Source of the DNA: CAITZA01 sp964401595
Lineage (GTDB): Bacteria; Desulfobacterota; Desulfomonilia; Desulfomonilales; Desulfomonilaceae
Assembly: GCA_964401595.1 (NCBI GenBank)
Contig: CAYNZA010000001.1
Span: 5,023-69,022, forward strand
DNA length: 64,000 nucleotides
Reading direction: 5' to 3'
The notes beneath the pieces are model-generated. The model ran no database searches. It saw only the letters and a list, made by a program, of their open reading frames with translations, and was not told the origin of the DNA. Shown here in pieces: positions 8,626 to 18,549 of this stretch. Each line of letters starts with the position of its first letter. Positions within the stretch are counted from its first letter, which is position 1. A program made the position numbers and the translations under genes.

Positions 8626-9564
8626 ATGAACTTTAAGGGAAAAGACATAATTTCCATGAAAGATCTCACCAGAACTGAGATCGATCACATTCTGTCAAGG
8701 GTGGAGCCAATCAGAAATCATCCTCAACGGAGCAAACTGTGCAAAGGAAAAGTCTCCGCCATGCTTTTTTTTGAACCTTCAACCCGCACCAGAACTTCTT
8801 TCGAAGTTGCAATGCGTAACCTTGGAGGAAAAATAGGCGGCTTTTATGACGCCAACATAACCTCGGCAGTGAAGGAGGAGTCACTCTGGGACACAGTCAA
8901 AATGCATGACGGCTATGGCTTCGATGTGATTGTGATCCGCCATCCTTTGAAAGGGGCAGCCAGAGTCGCATCCGAGGCCGCTGTCATTCCTGTCATTAAC
9001 GCCGGTGACGGCCCCAACCAGCACCCTACTCAAACTCTTCTCGATCTTTACAGCATTCAGGAGACCCAGGGGCGCCTCGACGGCATTACAATAGCCATGG
9101 TCGGCGACCTCATGAATGGAAGGACCGTTCATTCATTGTCGGAGGCGCTGTTAAAATATAATAACTGTAATCTCATATTCATTTCGCCGAGAGATCTGGC
9201 AATGCCCCGGTCCCTGATCGACAAATGCAAGAAAGAGATATCCGAAACAGGTGGATCTGTCACGGAAGGCAGCAGAATTGAAGATTTCATCTCCGACGTC
9301 GACATACTCTACATGACACGCATACAAATGGAGCGTCTCCAGGAGAGCGCCCTGGCGGAAAAATTCCGTAGCATCTATCGACTTGAGGCGTCCATGCTGT
9401 CAAATGTTAAAAACAACATGAAAATAATGCATCCCCTGCCTCGAGTCACGGAAATAGCTCAGGATGTTGATGACACTCCATACGCATACTATTTCCAGCA
9501 GGCAAGAAATGGGCTTCTGGTGAGAGAAACTCTCCTTGCTCTGATTTTGGGGGCTATAAAATGA
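8626..9564 (+). CDS. pyrB: Aspartate carbamoyltransferase, catalytic chain
   Basis: 312 residues, the usual length. The carbamoyl-phosphate loop FFEPSTRTRTSFE, the HPTQTLLDL motif and the C-terminal MHPLPR are all present. It condenses carbamoyl phosphate and aspartate, the first committed step to UMP. Its last four bases overlap the start of pyrI (ATGA), so the two chains are translationally coupled and probably form the c6r6 holoenzyme. Confidence 0.96.
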   Translation: MNFKGKDIISMKDLTRTEIDHILSRVEPIRNHPQRSKLCKGKVSAMLFFEPSTRTRTSFEVAMRNLGGKIGGFYDANITSAVKEESLWDTVKMHDGYGFDVIVIRHPLKGAARVASEAAVIPVINAGDGPNQHPTQTLLDLYSIQETQGRLDGITIAMVGDLMNGRTVHSLSEALLKYNNCNLIFISPRDLAMPRSLIDKCKKEISETGGSVTEGSRIEDFISDVDILYMTRIQMERLQESALAEKFRSIYRLEASMLSNVKNNMKIMHPLPRVTEIAQDVDDTPYAYYFQQARNGLLVRETLLALILGAIK

Positions 9565-10040
9565 GAAGAGAAACCTCTATTACGATTGCTAAAATTGATT
9601 CAGGAATAGTCATTGATCACATTCCGGCCGGTAAGGCCTACCAGATTTCCCAGGTATTGGGGTTGGGGGAATTCGCCCGAAAAACTGGCGACATCATCGC
9701 AATCGGTATCAACTTTGAATCTCCATCCATGCTCAAAAAAGACATTATCAAGATGGAAAATCTCAGTCTGACGAGAAATATGCTCAAAGTAGTAGCTTTG
9801 ATTGCGCCTAACGCCACAATTACGCGGATTGAAAACGGCAAGGTAACTGAAAAACACAAGGTGGAGATTCCGGAGTCCGTTGGAGACGTGGTAGTATGTC
9901 CCGATCGTTTCTGTATCACCAACCATGAACAAATAGCGGGAAAATACCACGTCGTCTCAAGAGAACCTCTCACACTCAAATGTCACTATTGTGAGACCGA
10001 ATTTTTTGGTCGGCTCATAAAGTATAAAGAAAAGAACTGA
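9561..10040 (+). CDS. pyrI: Aspartate carbamoyltransferase, regulatory chain
   Basis: 159 residues, with an N-terminal nucleotide-binding domain and a C-terminal zinc domain. The four zinc cysteines are visible as C-x4-C (CPDRFC) and C-x2-C (CHYC). It gives allosteric control of PyrB by nucleotides. It overlaps pyrB by 4 bases and ends 17 bases from the convergent fumC stop, with no hairpin between them. Confidence 0.94.
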   Translation: MRRETSITIAKIDSGIVIDHIPAGKAYQISQVLGLGEFARKTGDIIAIGINFESPSMLKKDIIKMENLSLTRNMLKVVALIAPNATITRIENGKVTEKHKVEIPESVGDVVVCPDRFCITNHEQIAGKYHVVSREPLTLKCHYCETEFFGRLIKYKEKN

Positions 10041-10057
10041 TCAAAAATGAAGGCGGA

Positions 10058-11479
10058 TTAAACCTTAAGTGGCTTTACCATCTTTTCCGGGACTACCCAT
10101 TCATCATATTGTCGTTCCGTCACAAAACCTAGCTCAAGCGCTGCCTGCTTGAGCGACAACTCATTCCTGTACGCATGAAGCGATATTTTGGCTGCTTTTT
10201 CATAGCCAATGTGGTGATTTAAGGCTGTGACCAGCATTAAAGAGTTATTTAGCTGCTCTTTTATCCGATTATGGTTTGGTTCTATTCCTGTTGCGCATTT
10301 ATCGTTAAATGTCGAACAAGCCTCGGACAGTAACTGGATTGATGTGAGCACGTTGTATAAAATCACCGGTTTGTAAACATTAAGCTGAAAATTACCCTGT
10401 GATCCTGCAAAGGCCACGGCGGCGTCAGCTCCATAAACGTGAACGGCGACCTGAGTCATGGCCTCACACTGGGTGGGATTTATTTTCCCGGGCATTATTG
10501 ATGATCCCGGTTCATTGGAAGGAATGGTTATTTCTCCTAACCCCGCTCTGGGGCCACATGCGTACCATCTGATGTCATTGGCTATTTTTATCAGTGCGCA
10601 GGCCAGAGTTCTCAAGGTCCCCGAGACCTGAACCATGGCGTCATGCGCTGAGAGTGAGGCAAACTTGTTTGGGGCGCTTACAAAAGGTTTCCCTGTTTCA
10701 TTGGCTATCTTCCCGGCTGAAACCCCTGCAAAATCGGGATGAGCATTTAACCCCGTTCCTACTGCCGTTCCTCCGAGAGCAAGGTCATATAGCCACGGCA
10801 AAGCTCCTTTGATAGCGGCCACTGCCTGATCAAGCTGGGCAACCCAACCGGAGATGACCTGTCCTAGCGTCAATGGGGTGGCGTCCTGCAGGTGAGTTCT
10901 TCCTATCATTACAATCTCTTCAAACGCGAGCGCTTTTGATTGAAGTGTGTCCCTCAACACTGTAACAGCCGGGAGAAGGCTTTCGGTTATCTGCTCAACG
11001 GTCGCTATATGCATGACGGTCGGAAAAACATCGTTTGATGATTGGCTTCGATTAACATCATCATTCGGATGAACCGGACTCTTGGAACCCAGAGGACTGC
11101 CAACCAGTTCATTTGCGCGGTTCGAGATAACCTCGTTGGCGTTCATGTTTGACTGTGTGCCTGACCCTGTCTGAAAAACCACCAGAGGGAAGTTGTCATC
11201 CAGCAATCCATCTATAACCTCTGTTGAAGCCTGAACGATCAAATCCGCCTTTTGCCTGGGCAACTGATCAAGTTCCAGGTTAGCCAGAGCCGCACATTTC
11301 TTGAGGATGCCGAATGCCCGGATGACCGGCCTACCCCACTGAAAATGTTCAACGCCGATAGGAAAATTCATCACCGATCTTTGAGTCTGCGCCCCCCAAT
11401 ACTTGTCGGCCGGCACATATACATCACCTAACGCGTCATGATCTACCCTGAAACCAGCATCCGGGTTGCTCTGTGTCAT
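10058..11479 (-). CDS. fumC: Fumarate hydratase class II
   Basis: 473 residues from ATG 11479, preceded by CCAGGAG; the frame extends to 11596, but that part (MPERVANRSS...) is not typical and lacks a ribosome site. The family signature SSIMPGKINPTQCE is intact, as are GSGTQSNMNANEVI and the substrate loop HPNDDVNRSQSSND. It interconverts fumarate and malate without an Fe-S cluster. Aspartase and argininosuccinate lyase share the fold, but the sequence is fumarase-like throughout. Confidence 0.93.
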   Translation of the reverse strand: MTQSNPDAGFRVDHDALGDVYVPADKYWGAQTQRSVMNFPIGVEHFQWGRPVIRAFGILKKCAALANLELDQLPRQKADLIVQASTEVIDGLLDDNFPLVVFQTGSGTQSNMNANEVISNRANELVGSPLGSKSPVHPNDDVNRSQSSNDVFPTVMHIATVEQITESLLPAVTVLRDTLQSKALAFEEIVMIGRTHLQDATPLTLGQVISGWVAQLDQAVAAIKGALPWLYDLALGGTAVGTGLNAHPDFAGVSAGKIANETGKPFVSAPNKFASLSAHDAMVQVSGTLRTLACALIKIANDIRWYACGPRAGLGEITIPSNEPGSSIMPGKINPTQCEAMTQVAVHVYGADAAVAFAGSQGNFQLNVYKPVILYNVLTSIQLLSEACSTFNDKCATGIEPNHNRIKEQLNNSLMLVTALNHHIGYEKAAKISLHAYRNELSLKQAALELGFVTERQYDEWVVPEKMVKPLKV

Positions 11480-11689
11480 GGAAAAATTCTCCTGGATAAT
11501 TAGATATTCAAGTATGAGCGAGTGAATATTAAAGTCTCTCGTCCCATGTTCCTGAAAAAAGACAGCCGAACTCCTGTTGGCTACGCGTTCCGGCACGCGA
11601 GTCCTTTCGCCGCCATGAATCCGCCTGGCTTGTAATGATCTATATTAACTTCATAGCACATTACTTATAAATGAAAAGCAGGGCATCCA

Positions 11690-11719
11690 AAAAAAAAGCG
11701 GCCACTGGGCCGCTTTTTT
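11690..11719 (-). terminator. Rho-independent terminator after groEL
   Basis: The stem AAAAAAGCGGCC / GGCCGCTTTTTT with loop ACTG lies 15 bases past the groEL stop. The A and T tracts make it symmetric, so it could act on either strand; fumC also runs away from it. Confidence 0.88.
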
Positions 11720-11734
11720 GAGGATAGAAATCTA

Positions 11735-13366
11735 TTAATACATGCCACCTGGAGGCATACCGCCACCGGGCATAGGGGGCGCGTCTTTCTCTTTTGGTTT
11801 CTCAGCAACCATAACTTCCGTGGTCAGCATAAGGCTGGCAACTGAAGCCGCATTCTGAAGGGCAAGCCTGGTCACCTTTGCCGGGTCGATTACGCCGTTC
11901 TCGAGCAGGTCTTCGTACACTTCCTTGTGAGCATTGAAGCCGAAAGCTCCGGATGCGTTCTTGATCTTGTCCACTACTATTGATGCGTCATGTCCTGCGT
12001 TGGTGGAAATCTGCCTGATAGGCTCTTCGAGAGCCCTGATCACTATCTTGGCGCCGGTAAGCTCGTCCCCTTCGAGGGTGAGATCTTTTATGGCGTCCAG
12101 ACACCTGAGGTACGCAACGCCGCCGCCAGGAACTATGCCTTCTTCCACTGCGGCCCTTGTGGCGTTAAGAGCGTCTTCTACGCGGGCCTTCTTTTCCTTC
12201 ATTTCGGTTTCAGTAGCTGCGCCAACATTGATAACCGCAACACCGCCCACCAGTTTCGCCAAACGCTCCTGCAGTTTTTCCCTGTCATAATCGGAGGTGG
12301 TCTCATCGATCTGGGTTCTGATCTGTCTCACGCGGCCTTCAATTTTCTCTTTTGCGCCGGCGCCGTCTACGATCGTGGTGTTGTCTTTGTCGATGGTTAC
12401 GCGTTTGCAACGCCCAAGGTCATTCAGGGTGACATTCTCAAGCTTCAGACCGAGATCTTCGGATATAGCCTGACCACCCGTGAGCACAGCGATATCTTCC
12501 AACATGGCTTTACGTCTGTCGCCAAAACCAGGGGCCTTGACTGCGCAGGCATTCAGGGTGCCACGAAGTTTGTTTACCACCAGCGTCGCCAAAGCTTCGC
12601 CTTCTACGTCTTCCGCCACGATAAGAAGCGGACGACCCATTTTTGCCACCTGCTCCAGCAGCGGAAGCATATCTCTCATGTTGGAGATCTTTTTCTCATT
12701 GATGAGAATGTACGGCTCATCAAGAACGACTTCCATTCTCTCAGGATCAGTCACGAAGTAAGGTGAAAGGTAGCCACGGTCGAACTGCATACCTTCGACG
12801 ACATCCAGAGAAGTTTCCATCGCTTTGGCTTCTTCTACTGTAATAACGCCTTCTTTTCCGACTTTTTCCATGGCTTCAGCAATGATGTTACCAATGGTAA
12901 CGTCGTTATTGGCTGAAATTGTTCCGACCTGAGCGATTTCTTTCTTGTCCTTGGTGGGCTTGGACAGCTTCTTGAGATTGGCCACAACCGCCTCAACAGC
13001 GGCGTCGATTCCTCTCTTGATGTCCATGGGAGAAGCGCCGGCCGCTACCATCTTGATACCTTCACGATAAATGGCCTGAGCAAGAACAGTGGCTGTCGTG
13101 GTTCCATCACCGGCGACATCTGAAGTCTTGGAAGCGACTTCCTTGAGCATCTGGGCGCCGAGGTTCTCGAACCTGTCTTCAAGTTCGATTTCTTTGGCTA
13201 CCGTCACACCGTCTTTGGTAACATTCGGGGATCCCCAGGATTTCTCCAGAATGGCGTTGCGGCCCTTCGGGCCCAGTGTTGACTTGACGGCGTCCGCCAT
13301 GATGTTCACGCCACGAAGTATTTTGTCCCTCGCCTGCTGTTCAAACAAAATTATCTTAGCTGCCAT
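11735..13366 (-). CDS. groEL: Chaperonin GroEL (Hsp60)
   Basis: 543 residues with the standard start AAKIILFEQQARDKILRGVN, the ATP-binding loops (LGPKGRNAIL, GDGTTTATVL) and the characteristic Gly-Met-rich tail PGGGMPPGGMY. It forms the tetradecameric folding chamber with GroES. It is cotranscribed with groES (63-base gap) under a CIRCE operator and has its own terminator. Confidence 0.98.
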   Translation of the reverse strand: MAAKIILFEQQARDKILRGVNIMADAVKSTLGPKGRNAILEKSWGSPNVTKDGVTVAKEIELEDRFENLGAQMLKEVASKTSDVAGDGTTTATVLAQAIYREGIKMVAAGASPMDIKRGIDAAVEAVVANLKKLSKPTKDKKEIAQVGTISANNDVTIGNIIAEAMEKVGKEGVITVEEAKAMETSLDVVEGMQFDRGYLSPYFVTDPERMEVVLDEPYILINEKKISNMRDMLPLLEQVAKMGRPLLIVAEDVEGEALATLVVNKLRGTLNACAVKAPGFGDRRKAMLEDIAVLTGGQAISEDLGLKLENVTLNDLGRCKRVTIDKDNTTIVDGAGAKEKIEGRVRQIRTQIDETTSDYDREKLQERLAKLVGGVAVINVGAATETEMKEKKARVEDALNATRAAVEEGIVPGGGVAYLRCLDAIKDLTLEGDELTGAKIVIRALEEPIRQISTNAGHDASIVVDKIKNASGAFGFNAHKEVYEDLLENGVIDPAKVTRLALQNAASVASLMLTTEVMVAEKPKEKDAPPMPGGGMPPGGMY

Positions 13367-13429
13367 TTATTTTGCTCCTTATATTTAGAAACGTGGTTTT
13401 TAAAATTCATAGTTACGGTTGAGATGCTG

Positions 13430-13717
13430 TTATTCAACCAGACCCAACACGTCGTCTTCCTTCATTATGAGATACTCGACGCCTTCGACCTTGATTTCAG
13501 ATCCCGAATACTTGCCGAAAAGAACTACGTCACCGGCTTTCAGTTCCAAAGGAACAACCTTGCCGTCCTCCAAACGTCTTCCATGTCCAACTGCTATGAT
13601 CTTGCCCTGCTGTGGTTTCTCTTTCGCTGTGTCAGGAAGAATGATGCCGCCCTTTGTAACTTCCTCTGATTCGACCCTTTCTACAAGGATCCGATCATAT
13701 AGAGGACGAAATTTCAT
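13430..13717 (-). CDS. groES: Co-chaperonin GroES (Hsp10)
   Basis: 95 residues; ATG 13717 follows GCGGAGG. The start KFRPLYDRILVERVESEE, the mobile loop KGGIILPDTAKEKP and the end YLIMKEDDVLGL are all typical. It caps the GroEL ring. First gene of the heat-shock operon. Confidence 0.98.
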   Translation of the reverse strand: MKFRPLYDRILVERVESEEVTKGGIILPDTAKEKPQQGKIIAVGHGRRLEDGKVVPLELKAGDVVLFGKYSGSEIKVEGVEYLIMKEDDVLGLVE

Positions 13718-13771
13718 GGTCTAACCTCCGCGCTAATGAATTATTTTTTGTGTTGTGCACTGTTTTGATTA

Positions 13772-13798
13772 TCAGCACTCTCCCTTTATGAGTGCCAA
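13772..13798 (-). promoter_or_regulatory. CIRCE operator (HrcA site) of groES-groEL
   Basis: On the minus strand the sequence reads TTGGCACTC, 9 bases, GAGTGCTGA, against the CIRCE consensus TTAGCACTC-N9-GAGTGCTAA (one mismatch in each arm). A TTGACA -35 element (13812-13817) lies just upstream, so the -10 would fall inside the operator. This implies repression by HrcA; hrcA is not in the window. Confidence 0.88.
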
Positions 13799-13989
13799 CA
13801 CTTCCGTGACTTGTCAAGCGCGTGCGAAATTTTTTTCTTGGAATAGTGCAAATTTCTTAGCGAGATTTGCAACATCACACGGTAGATGGTAAAAAATGAG
13901 GTTTATACTTTAAGCCCAGAGTGTCGGAGCCTTGACGTTTCGGCAGGACTGGTCGAATCTGTTCAGATAAGTGACAGGGGATTTTGGCG

Positions 13990-14439
13990 ATGCCGGTTAA
14001 GCGCGACGTGAATTGTGGACAATGCGGAAATACGGTTTGGATTTTCAGGAATCCTGCGCCGACAACCGATATAGTCATAGAAATCGATGGAGGGATTGTT
14101 CTCATCAGGAGAAAGAATCCACCACATGGATGGGCCCTTCCGGGCGGCTTCATAGACTATGGAGAAAAAGCGGAGGATGCAGCCGTCAGGGAAGCGCGTG
14201 AGGAAACCGGGCTTGAAATTGTCATAACGGATCTGCTTGGAGTGTATTCTGATCCGGCGAGGGACCCTCGTGGCCATACGTTAACTGTTGTTTTTGTCGC
14301 CAGGGGCCATGGCGTTCCGGCGCCGGCCGATGACGCCGAAGACTTGATGATAGTGGACCCGGAAAATCTCCCGTTTCCAATTGCGTTTGACCATTCGCAA
14401 ATCATTGCTGACTATGTCAAACGCTCAAGAATCGTTTAA
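13990..14439 (+). CDS. Nudix hydrolase with N-terminal CxxC
   Basis: 149 residues from ATG 13990; AGGGGA (13976-13981) suits this start better than the TTG at 13984. The complete Nudix box runs from Gly 53 to about residue 75 (GFIDYGE ... REAREETGL), with the metal-binding REAREE core. Cys 9 and Cys 12 form a CxxC that may bind zinc, as in ADP-ribose or NADH-type Nudix enzymes. The substrate, some nucleoside diphosphate derivative, is not predictable. Divergent from groES. Confidence 0.88.
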   Translation: MPVKRDVNCGQCGNTVWIFRNPAPTTDIVIEIDGGIVLIRRKNPPHGWALPGGFIDYGEKAEDAAVREAREETGLEIVITDLLGVYSDPARDPRGHTLTVVFVARGHGVPAPADDAEDLMIVDPENLPFPIAFDHSQIIADYVKRSRIV

Positions 14440-14538
14440 ATTAAACTAACCCCAGCTTTGTTCGGGATGGTTTAGCTGAACGGGGCGATTATTAAATCAC
14501 AATGGTTCTGATTCAATGAACGATACAGAGGTAATATA

Positions 14539-15720
14539 ATGATAGGGGTTTCCAAACTTTACTGTGGCGCCGTGGAGGCGTCAGACCCGTTGAGATACGG
14601 AAGGCTTTCTAAAGACCTGCCCTCTCACCTTCTCCAATTCTCGTCCGACAAAAAACCGGTGGTCGTCTGGAATGTTACAAGACGTTGCAACCTCAAATGC
14701 GTTCATTGTTATTCCCATTCGGAGGATAGAGATTATAGCGGCGAGTTGAACCATGACCAGGGCATTGACCTGCTCAACGACCTCAGTTCCTTTGGAGTTC
14801 CTGTTGTGTTGTTTTCCGGAGGAGAACCGCTAATCAGACCGGATCTGCTGGAATTCATGAGACATGCGTCTTCCCGGGGCATGAGGGCTGTCATATCCAC
14901 TAACGGAACCCTGATCGATGGCAAGATGGCAAAACTACTGAAAGAGGTTGGTTTGTCCTATGTTGGAATCAGTCTGGACGGCCTTGAGAAGACTCATGAC
15001 GAGTTCAGGGGGATGCCCGGCACATTTTCCAGGGTCATTCGGGCCATAAAGAACTGTAAGGAAAATGGGCTGAAGGTCGGGTTGCGCTTCACCATCAACA
15101 AACGCAATTTCAGGGAAATTCCAGGCGTCTTCGATCTGGTTGAATCTGAGAAAATACCGCGGATTTGCTTCTACCACCTTGTATACTCAGGGCGAGGGGC
15201 GGAATTGATTGAAGAAGACCTCACGCATCATGAGACCAGAGAAGTGGTGAACACCATTATGGACAGGACCAGACGTCTCCACGACTTGGGTATGCCCGTG
15301 GAAGTTCTGACAGTTGATAATCATGCGGATGGCCCCTTTCTGTACTTGCGGATGCTCAGGGAAGATCCCGAGAGAGCTTCGCAGGTGATGCAACTGTTGC
15401 AAATGAATGAGGGAAACAATTCCGGACGAGGGATAGGATGTGTTTCATGGAATGGAGACGTTCACCCGGATCAGTTCTGGAGGCATCTCACCTTGGGGAA
15501 CGTCCTGAACAAACCCTTCTCACAGATATGGACCGATAGGGAAAACGAATTCCTGGTGAAACTCAAGGATAAGAAGGCGCATGTTACCGGACGCTGCTCA
15601 AAGTGTAAGTGGTTGAACATCTGCGGAGGAAATTTTCGGGTCAGGGCTGAGGCGGTCCACGGCGATGTTTGGGCCCCCGATCCCGCCTGTTATCTCACCG
15701 ATGAAGAAATCGGGCTCTGA
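14539..15720 (+). CDS. ahbC: Radical SAM protein, AhbC-like (12,18-didecarboxysiroheme deacetylase)
   Basis: 393 residues; ATG 14539 after AGAGGT. The radical SAM cluster is CNLKCVHC (Cys 50, 54, 57), followed by SGGEPLIRPDL. A C-terminal SPASM-type region carries further cysteines: GIGCVSW, CSKCKWLNICGG and DPACYLTDEE. The start MIGVSKLYCGAVE and the end match AhbC/NirJ-type enzymes, which remove acetate side chains from didecarboxysiroheme on the way to heme in sulfate reducers and archaea. That pathway and reaction are established for the family; the assignment here is by recognition. AhbD/NirJ paralogues are similar, and no other heme gene lies nearby. Confidence 0.72.
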   Translation: MIGVSKLYCGAVEASDPLRYGRLSKDLPSHLLQFSSDKKPVVVWNVTRRCNLKCVHCYSHSEDRDYSGELNHDQGIDLLNDLSSFGVPVVLFSGGEPLIRPDLLEFMRHASSRGMRAVISTNGTLIDGKMAKLLKEVGLSYVGISLDGLEKTHDEFRGMPGTFSRVIRAIKNCKENGLKVGLRFTINKRNFREIPGVFDLVESEKIPRICFYHLVYSGRGAELIEEDLTHHETREVVNTIMDRTRRLHDLGMPVEVLTVDNHADGPFLYLRMLREDPERASQVMQLLQMNEGNNSGRGIGCVSWNGDVHPDQFWRHLTLGNVLNKPFSQIWTDRENEFLVKLKDKKAHVTGRCSKCKWLNICGGNFRVRAEAVHGDVWAPDPACYLTDEEIGL

Positions 15721-15763
15721 GAAGACCAGGGATTGAAGCGCATTCGGAGAAAGGTCAATCTTC

Positions 15764-16531
15764 ATGTTCTACGGTGGACATGTCAGGACGGTCGGCGATA
15801 TTAAACACCTGAAAGACCGCGGTCTGGACTTCGGCGAGGTTGTTCTTAAGGACTCACAGGCACGTGACTACTGGAGCCGCAACAGGAAAGAGCTGACTGC
15901 AGACGAAGGATTTTTTTTCATCGCCCACGGACCTCATGAGGGTGACCCCAACAGTCTTGAAAACCTGCATGGTAATTACATGCCGGCGTTAAAGGAAACG
16001 GTTATAACAGTGAGCCAGATGGGAATCGGTTTTTTGACGACGCATTTATGGATGGACTCTAGATATGTGTTACCGGATGTGATTGCCGTCAAGATAGAGG
16101 CGCTGAAGGACTTGCGCAGCTTCGGGGAGGAGCGCCATGTCGAGGTCAGCCTTGAGAATCTCTCGGAATCCAACTCCGATTTTTCGCGGATCGTGTCCGC
16201 TATTCCGGAATTGTCACTTACTCTGGACGTAGGTCACGGCCAGTTACTCACCCGGCTGAACAGGTCATTTGAAATCATTCGTGACTTCCATAAAAGAGTC
16301 AGGCATGTCCATGTTCATGACAACCTGGGAGGGGCCGGAGTCAAGGACGACCTGCATCTTCCGATGGGAGAGGGAATAGTGGATTTTGAGGGTATTTTTT
16401 ACGAGTTGATTAAAAATGGTTATGATGGAACTATCACACTGGAGTTGAAGCCTGAAGAACTTGAACATTCTCTGGTTTGCGCCAAGTCCCTGGTGAACAG
16501 AATAACGGAACGGCTGCAATTGGGTCCTTGA
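15764..16531 (+). CDS. Xylose isomerase-like TIM-barrel protein
   Basis: 255 residues. The AP endonuclease 2 / sugar-phosphate isomerase barrel is suggested by acidic and His metal ligands at strand ends: VSLENL (Glu), LTLDVGHGQL (Asp, His), HVHVHDN and a final TLELKPEE (Glu). This could be a sugar isomerase/epimerase or an endonuclease IV relative; the reaction is not assignable. It begins 43 bases after the AhbC-like gene and may share its transcript. Confidence 0.7.
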   Translation: MFYGGHVRTVGDIKHLKDRGLDFGEVVLKDSQARDYWSRNRKELTADEGFFFIAHGPHEGDPNSLENLHGNYMPALKETVITVSQMGIGFLTTHLWMDSRYVLPDVIAVKIEALKDLRSFGEERHVEVSLENLSESNSDFSRIVSAIPELSLTLDVGHGQLLTRLNRSFEIIRDFHKRVRHVHVHDNLGGAGVKDDLHLPMGEGIVDFEGIFYELIKNGYDGTITLELKPEELEHSLVCAKSLVNRITERLQLGP

Positions 16532-16647
16532 TCAGGAGCTATTGGCTAGAATTTCCGGTGGTTGTGCGCGGACGGCGGATTTTTTTAATGACGGCAAATT
16601 TCACAGCCGTTTTTTGTATTAACCCACACTCCTTGGAGGAGGTTATC

Positions 16648-17181
16648 TTGAAATCAGAGAACAAATTTCAGGAGATGAAAATAGCTGGAATTGCATCCGA
16701 TACGAGAAACATGCAACCGGTTGTAATACTGAAAGAGATATCAGGCGAGCGTGAGCTTTACATCTGGATAGGGCCTGTAGAAGCTATGGCGCTTCAAAGG
16801 GCCATTAGCAAAGAGGTCTTCCAGAGACCGCTGACGCATGAATTGATGAGGAATCTGGTTGAAAAGCTTGGAGCGCGACTTGAACACATTGAGATAGATG
16901 ATCTCAAGGACCACACCTATTACGCAACCATTTATCTCAAGACACCAGATTCCAGGCTGGTGACAATAGACGCCAGGCCTTCGGACTCTCTGGTGCTGGC
17001 TACATGGACCGGGGCTTCCATCTTTGTCAGTGAAAGGGTCATTCAGGGAATGTCGGAAGCCGAAAACATGGATGAACCACGCAAGAGAGTCGTCTTCACT
17101 CAGGAAGACGTCGAGAAAACCGACGAGGAATTGACCAAAATACTGGAGCGAATAAAACCTGAAGACCTGGGTAACGCCTGA
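16648..17181 (+). CDS. DUF151 bifunctional-nuclease-family protein
   Basis: 177 residues from TTG 16648, which sits 7 bases behind a strong GGAGGAGG. The open frame runs further upstream into the preceding gene, but a start there would overlap it without a ribosome site. The DUF151 core is clear: MQPVVILKE, LYIWIGPVEAMALQRAI, YYATIYLK and DARPSDSLVLA. Family members have been described as DNase/RNase; in most bacteria the role is unknown. The Asp/Glu-rich C-terminal ~35 residues are variable in the family. Confidence 0.82.
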   Translation: MKSENKFQEMKIAGIASDTRNMQPVVILKEISGERELYIWIGPVEAMALQRAISKEVFQRPLTHELMRNLVEKLGARLEHIEIDDLKDHTYYATIYLKTPDSRLVTIDARPSDSLVLATWTGASIFVSERVIQGMSEAENMDEPRKRVVFTQEDVEKTDEELTKILERIKPEDLGNA

Positions 17182-17283
17182 AAATGTCATTTGGAACAGG
17201 ATCCAGAATATTGACGGCTGTCATGAACCGGCGACCGAAAGCCGCTCTACAGATCAAAGCGGCAATAATGCCTTGAGGCCGGT

Positions 17284-18449
17284 ATGACTAGCAAGATGCA
17301 ATCGCAAAAATCGGGAGGGCCTTTTCGGCTTCTAAAATATTTCTTCATCTCGGGTTTTGCCGTCATAGCGGTTGTTACTTTCCTGTTGGGCGCATTTTTG
17401 TATTCCCGTAACATAGACACACTGTTAAAGAGCGCGGAGAATTATGCAAGACTGCTTGCGGAAAACCTTAATTACAATATTTTCATAGGTTTTTACGCTC
17501 CTCTCAAAGCCAGAGGAGCAAAAATGGATCTCAGAAAATGGGATCAGTTCGGCGCTCTCGACTCACTCATAAAAGACTTCACCTATGGCTTGAAAATTGA
17601 TCGAATCAAGATAATAGACCGGTCCCGGAAGATAGTTTATAGCACCGAATATGACCTCATCGGGACCTATGAACCGGAGAATTCGGCGATAGATGACGCA
17701 TTAAACGGTAAGGACCACACGAAGATCAGACAGGGCGACAGAACACAATCCCAGTGGTATGGCAAATGGTTGGCCGACACATACTACCCCCTGCGTGAGG
17801 GGACCGGAAATTACTGGATGCTCGGAGCAATCTATGGTGTGATCCAGATATCTCAGGATGTTACAGACCAGTATCTCCATGTTCAGCGATCGATACTCGT
17901 CATCATGGTCGTGGCCACTGGTCTTATGGCCTTCCTCTTCATAATGCTGACCCTGATTGTCCGCCGTGGAGAGATGATGCTCATTGATAGGGCCACCAGA
18001 CAGAAAAGGCTGGAAGAACAGCTTCAGCAGTCCGAAAAGCTTGCGTCCATTGGGCAAATGGTCGCCACAATAGCCCATGAAATCAGAAATCCACTTGGAA
18101 TCATTCGTTCTTCCGGTGAAGTTCTTTTAAACAAAGAAAACCCCGATCCCGTAAGGATCAAAAAACTTGCCGGCATAGTAGTCGAGGAAGCCACGAGACT
18201 TAGCCTCATATTAACTGATTTCCTGGATTTTGCCCGTCCAAGATCTCCAGCCGCTGACAGGGTTGATGTAAGGAACGTCCTTTACAAGGTCAAGAGCCAC
18301 CTGGAGCACGAAATACAAGCCAGACAGATAAGGTGGTCAGACTATGGCGCTGAAGGCTCTGACCCAATGGTAAAAGGAGATTCAGACCTGCTTTATCAGG
18401 CTTTTCTGAACATCACCATGAACGCATTCGAAGCAATTGAGGATGGTGG
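17284..18449 (+). CDS. Sensor histidine kinase, 3' end lost in assembly gap
   Basis: The visible 388 codons begin at ATG 17284. They show a first membrane helix (about residues 20-42), an extracytoplasmic sensor region to ~200, a second helix (ILVIMVVATGLMAFLFIML), a short coiled coil, and the HisKA domain with the phospho-acceptor in ATIAHEIRNPLGI (near residue 265). The N box of the ATPase domain has begun (FLNITMNAFEAIEDG) when the run of N starts. The rest of the ATPase domain is missing from the assembly. Its partner is almost certainly the NtrC-type regulator on the other side of the gap. Confidence 0.88.
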
Positions 18450-18549
18450 NNNNNNNNNNNNNNNNNNNNNNNNNNNNNNNNNNNNNNNNNNNNNNNNNNN
18501 NNNNNNNNNNNNNNNNNNNNNNNNNNNNNNNNNNNNNNNNNNNNNNNNN
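18450..18549. other. Assembly gap (100 N)
   Basis: Exactly 100 N, the conventional placeholder for a gap of unknown size. It removes the end of the histidine kinase and the start of the response regulator, so real sequence of unknown length is missing here. Confidence 0.98.

Noticed and set aside
11990..12766. Long open frame antisense to groEL (258 codons)
   Set aside because: It is the shadow of a highly conserved gene on the other strand; it has no ribosome site and no recognisable product.
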